From Capsaspora owczarzaki ATCC 30864 (Eukaryota > Opisthokonta > Filasterea), in assembly GCF_000151315.2 (NCBI RefSeq), contig NW_011887306.1:206069-270068 (forward strand): DNA of 64,000 bases. The letters are read 5' to 3'. Every line of letters starts with the position of its first letter. Position 1 is the stretch's first letter. Shown one piece after another: positions 40,986-54,152 of the stretch. The position numbers and the translations under genes were made by a program. The notes under the pieces are model-generated. The model did no database searches, was not told where the DNA came from, and saw nothing but the letters and a program-made list of their open reading frames with translations.

Positions 40986-43900
40986 TTAACGCCGCTGAAC
41001 GGTCGCAAGATACTTTTCGCAGAGCTCAAACACAATCTTCTGACCAAGCTTGGAGGCGACTTGGGCAATGCGCTCAATCTGGTCGTGCATCCCGGCCTTG
41101 ACAGCAATGAGATAGCCAGCCTTCAGCTTGCCACAGGCAATGCATGCGCTGATCTTGTTGGTGTCGCTGTTGAGACGCTGCATGTACTTTTCAGAGAGCT
41201 TGACATCCTGCGCGTCGCGCGCAAACACCTCGATGCAGGCGAGCACAATTTCGTCGACGGCTTCGTCCGGAACGGTGCCCTTGACGTTCTTGAGCAGCTC
41301 GTTGATCTGGCGCGTGTCCTTTTGCTGGGCCATTTCCGCGGCCGCATCCTTGTAGACGGAGGCCAGTGAGAATCGAAACTCTTGGCACACCTTGAACGCG
41401 AGATCAAAGCCATTGTCCACCAGCAACAGCTCGACAGCGAGCTGCGTCTTCATCTTGTCGCTGCTGAGAAGCGACAAGGACGACAGTTGATTCACCTGCA
41501 GTTCGCTGATTCGCCCAGCGCGGAACTCGCCCAAGATGAACGAGCTCACCTCCATTTGCAACGTGACAGCGCGCAGGTACTTTGAGATTTCGCCCGTCGA
41601 CATGCCTTGCTGAGACTGAGCTGCTGCTGCTTTGGTTGTTGCAGTACCCATTTGAGACGATGGCGACGACGACGACGCTTCTGCATCGACGCCAGGCTTG
41701 AGCTGGGCTTCCCGGTGCGCAAGCTCAAACAGGCCCTTGGCTCGCTGCAAGTGCTCGATACGCTCGGACAGCTGGATGCCGCTCTGCATAAAGAACTTGA
41801 TGCAGGTCAAAGCGGCGCGGAGCAAATCGCTCATGAACAATTGCATTTCGAGCAGAACGTGCAGGCGGGCGGCCTTGTTCAGGTAGCGGCAAACCGCGAG
41901 CAAGTAGGGCGTCCAGCGCGGGTGCGCAGGCAGACCGGGTTCCTCAAAGAGGGTTCCAAGAGCGGACGCCAACGTTGCCGTGTTCACAACGCTGCTGCTG
42001 CTGCTGCTGCTGGTAGCCGGTGCTGCGGGCGCTGGGGCCAAGCCCAGGCTGGCGCGCGGCGGATGGCGCATGGCATCCTTGAGATGGCCAAGCCAGCCCT
42101 TTTCCAGACACGTCTTGAAGACCGAGTCGACAAAGGTGTCTGGCTCGAGCGAATACAGCAACACGTGCTCGCAGCACTTGTCCACAAAGCCGTGTCGACA
42201 GTAGAACGCCAACAGCGACAAATGCGAGCCGTAATGGCGCAGGTAGTAGACACACTCCTCAAAGCGCTCGGGATCCAAGCAGCTCATGGGGCTCACCCGC
42301 GCGCGAGCCAGGCCGAGCTCGGCAAAGGACGACTCGGGCGCCGTGCGGCCTCGGGCTGTGCTCAACAGTGCGAGCAGCGACTTGAGGTCTGTCAAACGCA
42401 CCGGGGCGTGGGTTTCAATGGTGTCAATGATGCGACCCAGCAACAGCGAGTCGCCAGCAGTCGCCACACCACTGGCGTTGGCCGCAGCCAGCGCCTGTGC
42501 CGACGACCCAAGCACGCCCATGCTCGGCATTTGTCCTGGCATCGCCGAAGAAGAGGACGCCGGCACGGCGCCACCCATGGCCGCCAACGCGCCGCTGCTT
42601 GCGTGAGGAGACATGACAGGCGAAGTTGTTGCTGGGGAAGACGACAGGGTCGTTTGGCCGCTTCCTGCCGAGGCACCTCCTCCTCCAGTGGACGCGGACA
42701 CGGACGTGGACGTGGACGGCTGCACAATCACGCCCGTGACAGCCATGCAGTGTCGGAACTTGTCGCGTGCATCTTCAAACTGGCCGAGACGCAGCTTTGC
42801 CATGCCCCATGCAGCCCAAACGGGAGCGGTTTCCAGCCGACATTTGGTTGCCACTTCCATGGCCAAGCCCAGGCGATCGTCGCCAATCAAGCGATCGCGC
42901 AACCTTCGCGCCTTGTCAGGGTCGTTCAAGTCGGCAATCGAGAGGCGATAGTTGCAGCGGGAGCAAATCAAAATGCGCAACAAATCCACCCGGCCAAGAT
43001 ACGTGTCACAAAGCTCGATGCCGTGGTGGGTGGCGTTCTCGAGGAATTTGAACTTTGCATTAAAGGCGAGAACTTGAATGATGCTAATGATCAAAAAGTG
43101 GTCCACTGTGGACGGGTCGCTCAACAGCTGCTCCGACAAGTGGTCACACAGCCGCAGCGATGTCTCACCCGCATTTCGCCCGTCAGGGAAGAGATCCAGA
43201 ATGGCCATGCACAACGTTGTGCTCGCAGCCTGCAGGTAGTGGAACCGTGCACGCACCGCGTCGTTGCTGGCCTCTACGGGGCTGAGACGCCAGCGCGTTT
43301 CGGCACCAAAGGCAGTGCCCAAAAACGCCAAATGTTGCGCTTGACGCGCGTTGATGCCCACTGTCGCGTACGAAGTCGCGCCAACCGTTCGTCCAGCGTT
43401 GCGTTGTGCGGGATTCTGCGACTGCTGTTGCTGTTGCTGCTGTTGCTGCTGCTGTTGGCGTTGCATGAATTGCTCAAGACTGCGACCGTCGAGCAAGTCA
43501 TTGTCCCGCGACTTTTGCGAGCTCTCGGCCATGTTCTGCTCGAGAATTGCCATCAAGTCCGAGGACGAGTCCGACCGCTCCATACCGGTCGAGCCGCGCT
43601 GGGCGGCTCCCATTGCCGAGTCGGCCGCAGCGCGCTGGGGCTGAGACTTTGACGCGCGCGACACTGCAACGGGCACAGTCGGGCCCGTCACATCAAAAAT
43701 GCCACTCTCGGCCAGAGGATCGTAGGCCAGACCGTCGATTTGCATCGAGGAGCCTGGGCCTGGGCCAAACGGATTGGCGCGATCGACCGCAGAGGGTGTG
43801 GACAATGCGCCAAAGGCGCTCGAGCCTGGCGCGATGGATGGTCGCGCGCTTGTGCTTCCGCCGCTTTGAGTTGCAGAGCGGGAGGAGGACTGGCTCTGTG

Positions 43901-46900
43901 GCAAGACACCGCCTTCCTCCATCACCTTGGCATACCCGGTCGTGCCCGGCATGAAGGCGACGCCGGCAATGGCAGGATCCTTCACAATGGCCTCGTGACA
44001 AGCCTGGCAAGCGCGCACGGGCTTGTCAAAGTCGGTGAGCAGCACGGTGTGGTTGGAGCAACCGCTGCAGACGACACGGCCACAAATGCGGCAGTGATGG
44101 CGGCGATTGAACATTGAAAAGTCCTTCTCGCAGACCATGCAGACTTTGACATCATTGTCAGGCACCCAGTTGACCGTGTCGGAGCCTGTCAACTGGCGAT
44201 TGACGGTGGAGAGCGACACGCGTGTATCGGTGCCAATGACGGGCACGGGCTCGTAGCCAGAGAACGCTGGTTGGCGGCGTGGCGTGTCGCTTCCGAGTGC
44301 TGCACGCCCAAAGCCGCTGCCGGATTGAGCATTTTTGCGCGGTGTCGGCGGAGCAGAGGAAGGTGGGGACAGGTCGTCATAGTACGCGCTACCGGCAGTC
44401 GACGGCGATTGCCGCATGGACTGCATAATGAGCCGTTGGTCCTCGACGGTGGCAAAGGCAAGCGCCTTTTCGGCATAGACAGTCACCAAGCCCTTGTGGA
44501 AGATTTTCGGGAAACGCCGAATCACAAGGGCGGCCAGATCCACACGGACATTCATGAGCAGCTGCTCGAGAATGAGCTCGGGGTACGGCACGAGCTGCTC
44601 GTAATCGGGACGCAGCTCTGCCGGGAGACAGAGCAAAACGCGAATGGTGAGCTCTTGGTTGGCGAGCGCTGCCGCGTCCTCGGGACCCAGGATGGACGAG
44701 AGGTTGTGGTTGACAAACTGGACCACAAACAGCTTGCTCCCAAAGGTGTTGACGCGATCGAGCAAAAAGTGGCAAACCTTGAGCGCAACGGGACGCTCCA
44801 TCGTTTCCAACTGCTGGTAGGCCCGAATGGTGTCGCCTTGATTGACGAGGTCGAGAACAAAGCTCTTGTCCACCTCCTGCTTGAGGTCAACATTGCCGCA
44901 CAGCGTCGCCCACTGGGATGCCAGGTCAAACCGACGTGCCTCAATCAGCACCGCCGCCACTGGGTGAGGATCTTGCGTGCGCATGGCCGCCACCGTGTGC
45001 CAATCGCCCCACCGCCGGTCGATGGCGATAATTTGCTTGTACAAGAGCAGCTGCTCGAGCATCTCCGAGACCTGATTGTAGAGCGGGTTGTCTTCCTGCA
45101 TGTGACACTTGCACATTCCCAAAAGATCAATGCAAACGTCGGCAGGCCAGTTGAGGGCCTGGCGGAACAGGAAGCTGGCTGCGACGGACTTGTCGCGAAG
45201 CCGAACAATGTACTTCCAGGCGTCCACGCGGTCTCGCGCTGCATCAGCCATGGCGCACAGCAAAAAGTCCGGAGCGCCAGAGGACAAACCATCGTCAGCA
45301 AAGTTGAGGGCGCGCGAAAACTGCCCTTCGTGAATCAGCCGATCAATGATGCGCGAGTACATTTCTTCGTGCACGGCAGAAGGCGACTCGAGCATGTACA
45401 GGTAGTGCGAGGTGAATTCTTCTTCCGGTCGCCCGACAAAGTACTCGAGCAGCGGACCAAAGCGCATCATGATGAATTGGTGCAGCGCTGGGAAGGTCTG
45501 GGTCTGCATCATGATGTGGTCGGTGAAGGGCCGGGATTCGTCAAACGCCTTGTTTGCGGGGTTGACAAGGGCGGCAAGCGCCGCGACAATCGGAGACTTG
45601 ATCTCGAGGAACACCTGAATCTCGGCGAGAGGCTGTACTTTGGTTTTCAGCCTTAAAGTCGTGCACTGCGCCAAGTGCCGACCCTCCAGAGAAGACTGCA
45701 AGGAGGGGCAATCGAAACCGTTTTGCGCGGGTTGCTGCTGCTGCTGTTAGAAGGCGTGGAGGTTGAGGAGCCAACGGACGAGGACGAAAGCGTGGAGGGC
45801 GTCCGCGTGAGCTGGGGCGTCGGGGGACCGCCCGCCAATGCTGCTTGCTGGTTGGACGTTGTCGATGCTGCGCGCTTCTTGTCGAACGAGTAGCCAAAGC
45901 TCCAGTCAAACTCGGCAAAGCTGACGGCAATGTCAGTCGTATCAAACGTCTTTGAGGAAGACAAGAGCACGGTGAGCAGCTGCTTCTTTTTGGCCGAAAG
46001 GTACGGCACAATGTACTGCAGCAGAGCGATGGCAGGCCGGTCTCCGACAACATCCGTCTTGTACCACTCGAGCAGCTTTGGCAGAGTAACCGCACGCTTG
46101 TCCACATCCACATGCACGTGCTGGTCGAGAAAATCGGTGCGGTTGGTGGCAATGTCTTGCTCGAGGGTTTCTGGCGAGAGGATGCGGACGCGCGGGCAAT
46201 CTTGCGAGCCGCTGTTGAGCAAAAAGAGCAGGTTTGGCTCGGGTCGCTCCAACGCCAGCTTGGCGCGGGGATCTCCTTCGCCAAAGCGTTGAACAAAGTT
46301 ATCGAATGCCGCACCTGATCGGAGGAGTTTTGCAAGATGAAGAGCAACAAAAACCAGCGTGAGCAATCAACCAACAGAGAAAAAAAAAAGCCGACAAAAA
46401 TACCACGTCTAACATACCAAACATTTCCGGAGTCGACATGGCGGCGCGCAAAATGAGGTGCTCCAAGTCAAAGACGCTGATAATGCCGAGATCACCGACA
46501 ATGTACTTGATGCTTTTGAAAAAGGTGATTCGGTCGAGAATGCTGCTGGGAGTCTCCATCGCAATGCAGGCATGCATGAACATGAGGTTGTGCAGGTTGA
46601 CAAACAGGCACAGTCGCTCCTCGTGGGAAACGAGCCCAGAGAGGGTGACGCCTTGCAGACCGGCGGTCGCGCGCGTCAGACTCTCAAATTCGCGGGAAGC
46701 CGCCAACGTGAGCTTGACGTCTTGATCAATGGTACCAGCCGAGCCGGCATGGGTACGATAGAGCGACACCATGTTTTCAAGAAGCGAGCGCACCAACTGG
46801 AGCGAGGCCGCGGCGGCGGCAACGGCAACAGATGCAGGCACAGGCAGCCCGTAACCAGTCTGCTCGTCGGAAGGCGTGGCTGGTGCGCCCTTCACGACGT

Positions 46901-47455
46901 TCAGCGGACCAACAAACGAGCACGCCGAGCGCGAGGCTTGGTTGCTGATGGTCTTTGTGCGAGTGCGTGTTCGGCGACGAATGCGCGGGCAGCAGCTGCG
47001 CACGATAATCACAACAATATCAAGGTGGAATCGCTCCGCAGCCCGTTCGGCAGTAAAGAAGAGCGCGCGATCAAACACGAGCTTTTCAATGGTGTGGGTG
47101 GGCCCTTCGCGCAACACATCAAACCAATTGACAATTCGGGACTCGGGATACTGGCTGAGGGTTTCGTTGCCGTTCAGCAAGGATACTAGCGTTTCAATGT
47201 AAGTGAAGAATCGGCCCAAGTAGTCGACAGGAGCCGAGTACATTGGAGTAGATGAAGCGGCGTCCAGACCGACAAGCGAGAGGTTGCTGTTGCTCGCGCC
47301 CAGTGACACGGGCGAGGCGGCAAACACTTTGGCCAGATGGCGCATGCCCTTTTTGATGGCGGACGCAATTCTTGGCGCGTGTCGCTGTCGGTCATTCCAC
47401 TCGACTGAGGAAATCTGCTGCTGTTGCGGCTGCTGCTGTTGCTGCTGTGCTACTA

Positions 47456-47492
<37 letters not shown>

Positions 47493-49118
47493 TGGTTGTG
47501 ACTCGCCGCTCGGCGTTGGCCCTTCATCGCCGTCAGACCGAGTGAGGTCGTCAAACTTGGTGGTCGCAGGTGTGAGATCGTCACCGTTTTCAATCCGCGT
47601 CAGGAGGTCGGCAAAGGTGGTAAGCGCGGTTTGCTGTTGCTCCAAGCGGGCAATCTCGAGTCGACAGCGCTCAATGTCTGCGTGCCGCAACACGCCAGTT
47701 TCGAGAAGACGCTTTCGCAGATTGTCCCCGGGATAGAGCTCGAGCAAGTCGAGACACTTGTCCATCAGCCGAGTCAAGGATTGGATGGGCGCCTCAATCG
47801 AGGCACTGGCCGTTGGATCGGCATTGGGAGACGGGGTCAAACCGAGCACCGACATGACGGCTGGGCTCGCCGCAGGCGATTCGCCCTTTGGTTGGCGAGT
47901 GGAATGTTGTGGGCCGCCGAGCAAAGACGCTCGCGCGCGCATAATCAACTGGCGGGACAGCTCGGGCGACGACGCGTACAAGGCCATGTCAAAGAAGAGG
48001 CGAGTACGTGCCTCGGTGCTGGGGACGGACACGGCAAGGGACTCGAGTGTCTCGAGCGACTTGTGGATTGGCTTTTTCTCCATTCCGGCCACGGCAGCAT
48101 CCAGACGCTCGGCAAAGGCCGCGTCGTCAATGATCGAACCCTGCACCTTGAAGAGCTGGATGACTTGCTTGACCCGATCGTAGTCACTCGCGCGCAAACA
48201 CATGTGAACCAACGTATCGGGGGAGGCAAGCATGTAGCGAATAATGTTGGACGACACAGAGTCGACGTTGTCGAGCGAGCGAAGCTTCTCTGGACCGCTG
48301 GTCAGGCCTCCGACGAGCTGCAGGCGCCACTGCGCTTCGTTCACGCACTGCCCCAGATGAGCAATCCGCTGCTGAAGAGCAACGCGAGCCTCGGGCGCAG
48401 CAGGCAGGCCCAGAGACTCGGAAGCAGAGCTGGATGCGGTCTTGTCGGGCGCTGGCGAGGGACTGGGACTCTTTGCCAACTCGAAACGAGCCGCTTCAAG
48501 ACCAATCATGACTTCCTTCATCATTGCGAGAAGATCGACGGCCAGGGCCTCAGAAACCACAAACGCAGCCGAATCGGGTGACTTGCCTGCGTCCATCGTC
48601 GCTTCTTTTGCTTCTTTTGCTTCTTTCGCTTCTTGTTCTTGTTCTTGTTCTGCTTCTTCTTCATCACCATCATCTGCTTCGGGACTGGCCGCGACCGAGT
48701 TCAAGCCGACCATGTCGTTGGAAAGGAAGAGGAGCGAGAAAATGTTTTCCAGCAACTCGGTGCGGAAGGCAACCGAAGTGAGCGCCACAAGGTGAGCTTG
48801 CGCCTGGCTCAGCAAGGTGCGAGCCGCCGTTGCGACAGCATCCGGAATGCTGGGGCTCGTGCAGTTGAGATGCAGGGAAATGCATTCAAACACTCGCTTG
48901 AGCGCGCAAAAGCCGCGCATGATGGACGTTTCGTCAAGCTCGGAGCCAGCAGCAGGAGGCGCGAGCTGGTGATTGAGCAACTCAAACACGCTTTCTTCAT
49001 CCACCTCGTTCAAGTTCATGTGTTCCGCTACGACCGTGAGCGGTGAGCGCGAGCAGAGGTCGCGAACAACCGCACTTGAAAGCACAGCTGGAAATCGGCG
49101 CGCGGCAGGAGAGTCTGT

Positions 49119-49152
<34 letters not shown>

Positions 49153-51295
49153 CCATCACTTGTGGCGGCACGAGAGGCGGGCAGCAACGCAGCAGCGTGC
49201 CGCTGGAGCCAATCCGCGAGCCGAGTTTGGTAGACGAGCTTGCTGCAGAGCCATTGAATGCCTTCGTCGGGACTGTTCGAGTGCGCGCTCCACAGCGCTG
49301 CAAGAAGCGCCTGTGCATCTTCGTGACTGCGGCATCGACTCCAGCCAAGCAACAAGAGAATGGGTCGCAGCGGTCGGAATTCGGCCAAGCTGGTGAGCGA
49401 CTTTAGCGTCGACCAGTCGCTACGGTCGATGCAGTCGAGCGCCGATCGAGCAAAATGCTCGAGAAAATGGCTCTTGTGAGTGACGATGGTAAAGAACAGG
49501 CGCTTCCACGCTTCACTCGTCAGGCGCACGGCGTGTTCGCCCGAATCCTCGTCGCCGTCCTGCTCGTCAGTGTCGGGAGCGGCATTGAAGGGTGTGCCAA
49601 TCAGCTTGGTGTAAGACAATCCCCATGCGCTTGGTTCACTCGAGGCTTGGTCGTAAGCGAGCGAGGCAGTCACCTGAAAGATTGCTGCGGGAGTCATGTC
49701 GGAGCTTTGCGGCACCACGATCGCGTGGGTTTCCGCGAGACGACGGCGTGCGCTGGCCTCGCACTCTGAAAAGAGTTTGACCAGGTAGGGTGTCTCGCGG
49801 CCAAGGAGCGACGCATAGGTGAGCTGGACGCTCAGGGCGCAAGAAGCGTCAAACCCGAACGCGCAGTCGGCCAGACGAGTGAGAAAGTTGCGCAAGGCGG
49901 TCGCCATCGCTTGAGACACGGGCTCGTGCACATCGAGCAGCGTTAGCACTGGATAGACGTCCTCCGCCCGACCGGCATTGAGTCGAGCCTCGATTGTCGG
50001 CAGCACAACGCGCATGTGAAAGGCTTCGGCGAATCCGCTTTGTCCGCGCAGCGAACTCTGGGCAGGACGCTGCTGATGCAACGACGGGGGCGCCCCTGCC
50101 ACGGCAATGTAGCCAATCATCGCTGTGGTCATGAATGGATCCCGATCAAAAGCGGAAAGCAGCTGGTGAATGCAAGCGTCCGTGAATGTGGGAGTGGCCG
50201 GAGCCAATCCTCGCGCCAGTGCGTTATAAATTGCTCGGAGCTCCTGCGCGTCGATTTTTTTTCCAAGGGTGATGCAGCAAAGGAGGGGGGGGGTTTGGCT
50301 GTGAGCATGAGCAGGGGGTACAAACGCAATTTGAGAGTGTTTTACCTCGACGATGGCAGTGACGGCGCGTGGATCGGCGCGAGCACCTGCTCCCGACGCA
50401 TCAGCAATCACGTTATACTACTACCACTACCACTACTGCTGCCATTACCAGCAGGTGCGAACAGCGAGTGAACGAGAATGTTAAACTCGAGCTCGTGCTT
50501 GAATGCAGCTGCAATTGGCGTTGCGTCGATCTGTGTTGTTGTTCGAGGGGGGCGCGCAAAGCCCCAAAACCCGATTCAAGTTCATGATGCACACACACAC
50601 GTATATATACATGCATTGAGAGTGAGTCGATGAGGTCGGACCAGGACGCCGTCCATTGTCCATTGTCACAAGACAGAATCACACAAACCTCGTCCTGCTG
50701 CTGCTGCTGCTGCTGCTGGTTGTGATGATGATCATGGTCCGAGCCAGTCGCAGCCACAGTGCTTGGGACGAACAGATCAATGTACTCTTGCGCGCAGAGC
50801 CACGACAGGTGGAACGGCGATTGCACAGACGCAGTCCAGTGACTATTGGGGGAAGAAAGGAAAGGAAAGGGGAAAAGGGCGGGAAACATGGAAGAAAAAT
50901 CAGTAACAAGATAAAATCGAGTTTTAAAAAAATCACATACTAAAAAAAAAACGAAACCAAAAATTACTACGTTTTAGTTCTTACCCTTCGGCGGAGGCAG
51001 AGATTGGCACCGTAATGAGCCGGTGTAAGACTTGCTTTAGCGGGATAGGCTGGCTCACTGGGTCGTGTGTGTCTTTGGGCTCTTTTGGCTCGGCGGCGAC
51101 AATCGGCTGCTGTAGTGCAGCGAGGCGCCGCAATGCCGCGCGTGCAAGCTCCCACTGGCCCAGCAGAAGGTTGTTGCTGAAGGAGCGGAAGAGCGAGTGC
51201 GTGTAGGCGCCGCCATCGTCCTTGGCTGAGAGGAAGGGATAGTGGCGCTTCCCTCCTCCTCCGCCGTCGTCCTCTCGCGCGAGTGTTGGCGGCAT
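40986..51295 (-). CDS. ZFYVE26: Spastizin/FYVE-CENT-like FYVE zinc-finger protein
   Basis: Six exons (51295-50985, 50842-50689, 50417-50346, 50243-46418, 46314-45776, 45695-40986) total about 3203 residues, longer than the human protein of about 2540. The N-terminus HSLFRSFSNNLLLGQWELARAAL matches the start of ZFYVE26. A region at about residues 1400-1540 resembles DUF547 (FVNLHNLMFMHACI, FDLEHLILR, DPRAKLALE). The FYVE domain lies near residue 2165, with RRHHCRICGRVVC, the WVPD start and paired CxxC zinc ligands; it binds phosphatidylinositol 3-phosphate. The C-terminal helical repeats (DAVDEIVLACIEVFARDAQ, ISACIACGKLKAGYLIAV) match spastizin, which works with spatacsin and AP-5 in lysosome reformation, autophagy and cytokinesis. 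Poly-Gln (43421-43457, 47421-47492, 50692-50720) and poly-Ala (49120-49150) tracts are typical of this genome. The exon 5/6 join is the weakest: a GTTGGC donor at 45775 is assumed. Confidence 0.88.
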
Positions 51296-51518
51296 TCGTC
51301 AAAGAAGAATAAAAGAATAAAATAAAAAAAATAAAAAAAAAAAGGAGAACTAGACTGGATGGATGGGATGGGATGGAGACAGGTTACCGTTTGAAGGCGG
51401 AAGGAAACTAAGATCGTTTGACAGGTTTCTGAGAAACTCATAGGCGGGGGTGTTATTATTATTTTAATAGGTTGCTTTCCTTCATTCTTTTTTATTATTA
51501 TTCTGTTTTTGTTCTCAG
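51296..51518. promoter_or_regulatory. Short bidirectional promoter region between ZFYVE26 and SRP9
   Basis: Only 223 bases separate two divergent start codons. It contains A- and T-rich tracts and GGATG repeats (51356-51376). The SRP9 ATG follows TTCTCAG, so an upstream noncoding exon with a splice here is possible. No individual promoter element was recognised. Confidence 0.4.
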
Positions 51519-52625
51519 ATGTCGAGCAGTGCAGCGTCTGGAAGTAGCAGCAAAGGGCAAAGCGCACCAGCCAAACCGTACTTGGCGACCTGGGACGAAT
51601 TTGCAGCTGCGACCGAGCGTCTGTACCACGACAACCCAACCAAAGTGAGAATTTAACTAAAAAACAAATTGAATTGAGAAGACACGATCTGAGAAGGGTT
51701 GGGAAGGGCTGATGTATGGAGGCTGATTGTATGGAGATGGAGTCCTTGCTTACCGCCCCTCACCCCACCCCACCCTCACGCTGCCTGTCCCCGAATTGCG
51801 TTAGACGCGCCTGACTGTCAAGTACCAGCACGCTGAAGGACTGATTGTGCTCAAGGCGACCGACGACAAGACAGTAAGAGAGAGAAAAGCCCTTCTCCTG
51901 TGCTTTTTGGCATTATGGAGGCAACAATGACCAAGCTCACTCACGACAGACCCGGAACGGAAGGCGGAGGGGGCTGGATGAGACTGGGCCCTGACTGTGC
52001 TTGGCCTTGAGGGAAGGCAATGGGGAAGCGAGTGAGAGCAGAGGCGTATCAGGCTGAGGGCCTCCTCGTGGTTTGGAGGACGACGGCGTTTTGGCTTGTC
52101 CGGATGGAATCGAATAGCGTCGTGTAGGAGACAGAGTCCCAAGGAGGAGGAGGAGGAGAGATTGGGATGATGGGTGCGGCTGGACCGTCGCTTGGAGGCG
52201 GACGAAAGCGAGGAGAGGCAAAAAACGCAATGCACTCTCACTGCAATCTCGTCAATGTTTGACTCTTGCTGATGTTGATTCGTGTTGAACATGTATGTTG
52301 AGGGTTACGGACGCTGTGTTAATCTGTTTTGAAAGTGGAGGCGAAGGGAGGGGTTTTGATTACGGCTGAACGAGCCGGCTTTTCGAGCCTTGAAGCTCGA
52401 CGCAACGTTGCTTTGCGTATCCTCCCTCCGTTCAGTCTCGTTGTTGACAACACTCAGCTTGCTCACGACGATTCTGTCGCATTTGTGTGCATGTCCATCT
52501 CGCTGCTGCAGATTTACAAGTTCCGAACAGACCAGCTGCAAGACGTGAAACGACTTGAAAAACTCACCGCATTGCTCATGCGACACATGACATCGCGAGG
52601 CACCACTGCATCGCACTTGGCATGA
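51519..52625 (+). CDS. SRP9: Signal recognition particle 9 kDa subunit
   Basis: Three exons (51519-51644, 51805-51873, 52512-52625) give 102 residues. After a Ser/Gly/Ala N-terminal extension of about 20 residues, YLATWDEFAAATERLYHDNPTKTR, LTVKYQHAEGLIVLKATDD and YKFRTDQLQDVKRLEKLTALLMR match the SRP9 fold in order (TWEEF, the beta strands, TDQAQDVKKIEK in animals). SRP9 pairs with SRP14 to bind the Alu domain of SRP RNA and slow elongation during targeting to the endoplasmic reticulum. Borders are phase 0 throughout. The second intron is 638 bases. Confidence 0.92.
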
Positions 52626-53216
52626 CTTGTGTGAATGGAGCTCGGGTGCACTGTAATTTTCTTGTTGATGGATTTTGAATACATTTCTCAAGACTGTTTT
52701 GCTGTGGCGGTCTTTTGCTGCCGCCAGTTCTGGTCTTGGAGGGCTCGTCGAGTTGACAGGACTATGATGCATGTCTACCCCTTGCAGTTGAGAGGTGGGG
52801 TTGGGGTTGATTGCTTGTGGTGGCAACTACGTCTTTTGGTGGAACGCTCCGAAGTTGTACTGTAACTCGGATCAAAATCACCCCCTCTTCGAGGAGTCCA
52901 CCCGATCGCATGTGCCCGGATAGTTTCCAAGTGGTGTTGAGACACCTTCTTCCCCTACTATGAACAAGCGTGCATGTACTGTATCAGTATCTCGATTACT
53001 CCATTTGGTTAGTCTTTCGTTCTCTTTTCTCTCCGCCCTTTTTTTCCTCTCTGCTTCTTTCTCGCCTCTTCACCTTTCTCCTCCTTGTCTTTTTGTTTGA
53101 GGTGTTTCGCAGTCTGTTACTTCTCTGATGTCGAGCTCAAGATGTCATGCTGCCTTCTCTACGGTCAAACTGACGTCAGAAAGAACGTTTGTTTTTGTTT
53201 TTGTCTTCGCCAGGAC
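52626..53216. other. Intergenic region between SRP9 and the coiled-coil gene
   Basis: About 590 bases with no recognised gene. T/C-rich tracts at 53018-53100 and a TTCGCCAG acceptor-like site directly before the next ATG (53208-53215) suggest an upstream noncoding or short coding exon for the following gene. Confidence 0.4.
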
Positions 53217-54152
53217 ATGCACCTCTCGCTGCCTCCGTCCTCGAACTCCACCAGTTCGGTGAACTCAGCTTCACCGCTTGCAACGCTCTCTGATGCCACG
53301 ACTTCAGCCCCCTCTGACGGGTGCGGTGAGCATTGCGCGCAAGAAAAACGAGTTCTTCGCGAAAAGCTGAGTGCTGCTCGCGCCGCGCTCACCGCCCAGA
53401 CGCAGAAGCTGGTGGCAGCTCGTGCCGAGTCTTCCGCAAAGGCTAGTACTATCAAGAAGCTCGAGACGCGTGTCTCCGAGCTGGAGACAGAGAACGTCAA
53501 CTTGCAGCAGGACGTGGACAGCCTCAAGCGTCAAGTCAAGAAGCTCAAGTCCCAACTTGACACGCGGACTACGGAGGCGGAAGAGCTGGAAACGCAAGTC
53601 GAGTCACTCTCAAACCAAGTGCTTGAACTCTCGCAAGAATTAAAATCTGTCCAGGACGAGCTCGCCACGTCCCGGAAGCAGGCGAAGGGCGATGAAGGCC
53701 GCGCACGCGCTGATTATCACAAACTTCTGTTGAGGTCTGTCGTGTACACACTTCGCACACGTGTTGCGGCATACGTTTTCGAGCTGCCGATCAGCACCGT
53801 CCGCGAGCAGCAGAATGTGGCCGCCAAGTACCCCACTATCGATATCGTTCGTGCCAAACTTGACAAACTCAAGTCTGCTCGGCTCGAGGAACGGTGGACA
53901 GCACTCGTCCAGCTTGGCTTGACAGAGTCCGCCATCAACATGATGGCAGAGATGGTTGCGGACGGTCTCGAGCTTGCAAATCCGCGCTCGCTGGAGAAAG
54001 ATGGCGACCCTGTCAAGCTGGGTGAAGTTGGTGAGCTGAAGAAAATTGCCGCCAAACGCTGGAGTTCTCGCAAACACGATTCAGCGGCGGAGAATGTGGT
54101 GGAGGTCCTCCACCAGGTCTCGAATGCACTGAACTCGAACACGTTGTTGTAG
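53217..54152 (+). CDS. Coiled-coil protein of unknown function
   Basis: An open exon of 311 codons from MHLSLPPSSN. Residues 1-35 are Ser-rich. A continuous coiled coil runs from about residue 40 to 165 (heptads such as LETRVSELETENVNLQQDV and ETQVESLSNQVLELSQEL). A separate globular helical part follows (DYHKLLLRSVVYTLRTRVAAYVFELP, RWTALVQLGLTESAINMMAEMV). No known domain was recognised. The frame is open further upstream, but that stretch is T-rich with an acceptor just before the chosen ATG, so a short upstream exon may exist. Confidence 0.7.
   Translation: MHLSLPPSSNSTSSVNSASPLATLSDATTSAPSDGCGEHCAQEKRVLREKLSAARAALTAQTQKLVAARAESSAKASTIKKLETRVSELETENVNLQQDVDSLKRQVKKLKSQLDTRTTEAEELETQVESLSNQVLELSQELKSVQDELATSRKQAKGDEGRARADYHKLLLRSVVYTLRTRVAAYVFELPISTVREQQNVAAKYPTIDIVRAKLDKLKSARLEERWTALVQLGLTESAINMMAEMVADGLELANPRSLEKDGDPVKLGEVGELKKIAAKRWSSRKHDSAAENVVEVLHQVSNALNSNTLL

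Noticed and set aside
41607-43652. Long plus-strand ORF (681 codons) opposite ZFYVE26
   Set aside because: It is antisense to a well-supported spastizin exon; its composition is the mirror of the coding strand and it shows no domain.
44271-45656. Another long plus-strand ORF opposite ZFYVE26
   Set aside because: It lies antisense to the FYVE and flanking regions of the real gene, with no protein features of its own.
50521-50640. Possible extra coding segment between ZFYVE26 exons 2 and 3
   Set aside because: The frame is open, but splicing 50689 to 50417 keeps phase exactly and the intervening sequence has intron character (GTTTGTGTG donor, AC and TATA-like repeats).
51801-52292. Minus-strand ORF of 163 codons
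   Set aside because: It covers the second SRP9 intron and exon 2 antisense; Ser/His/Pro-rich translation without domain features.
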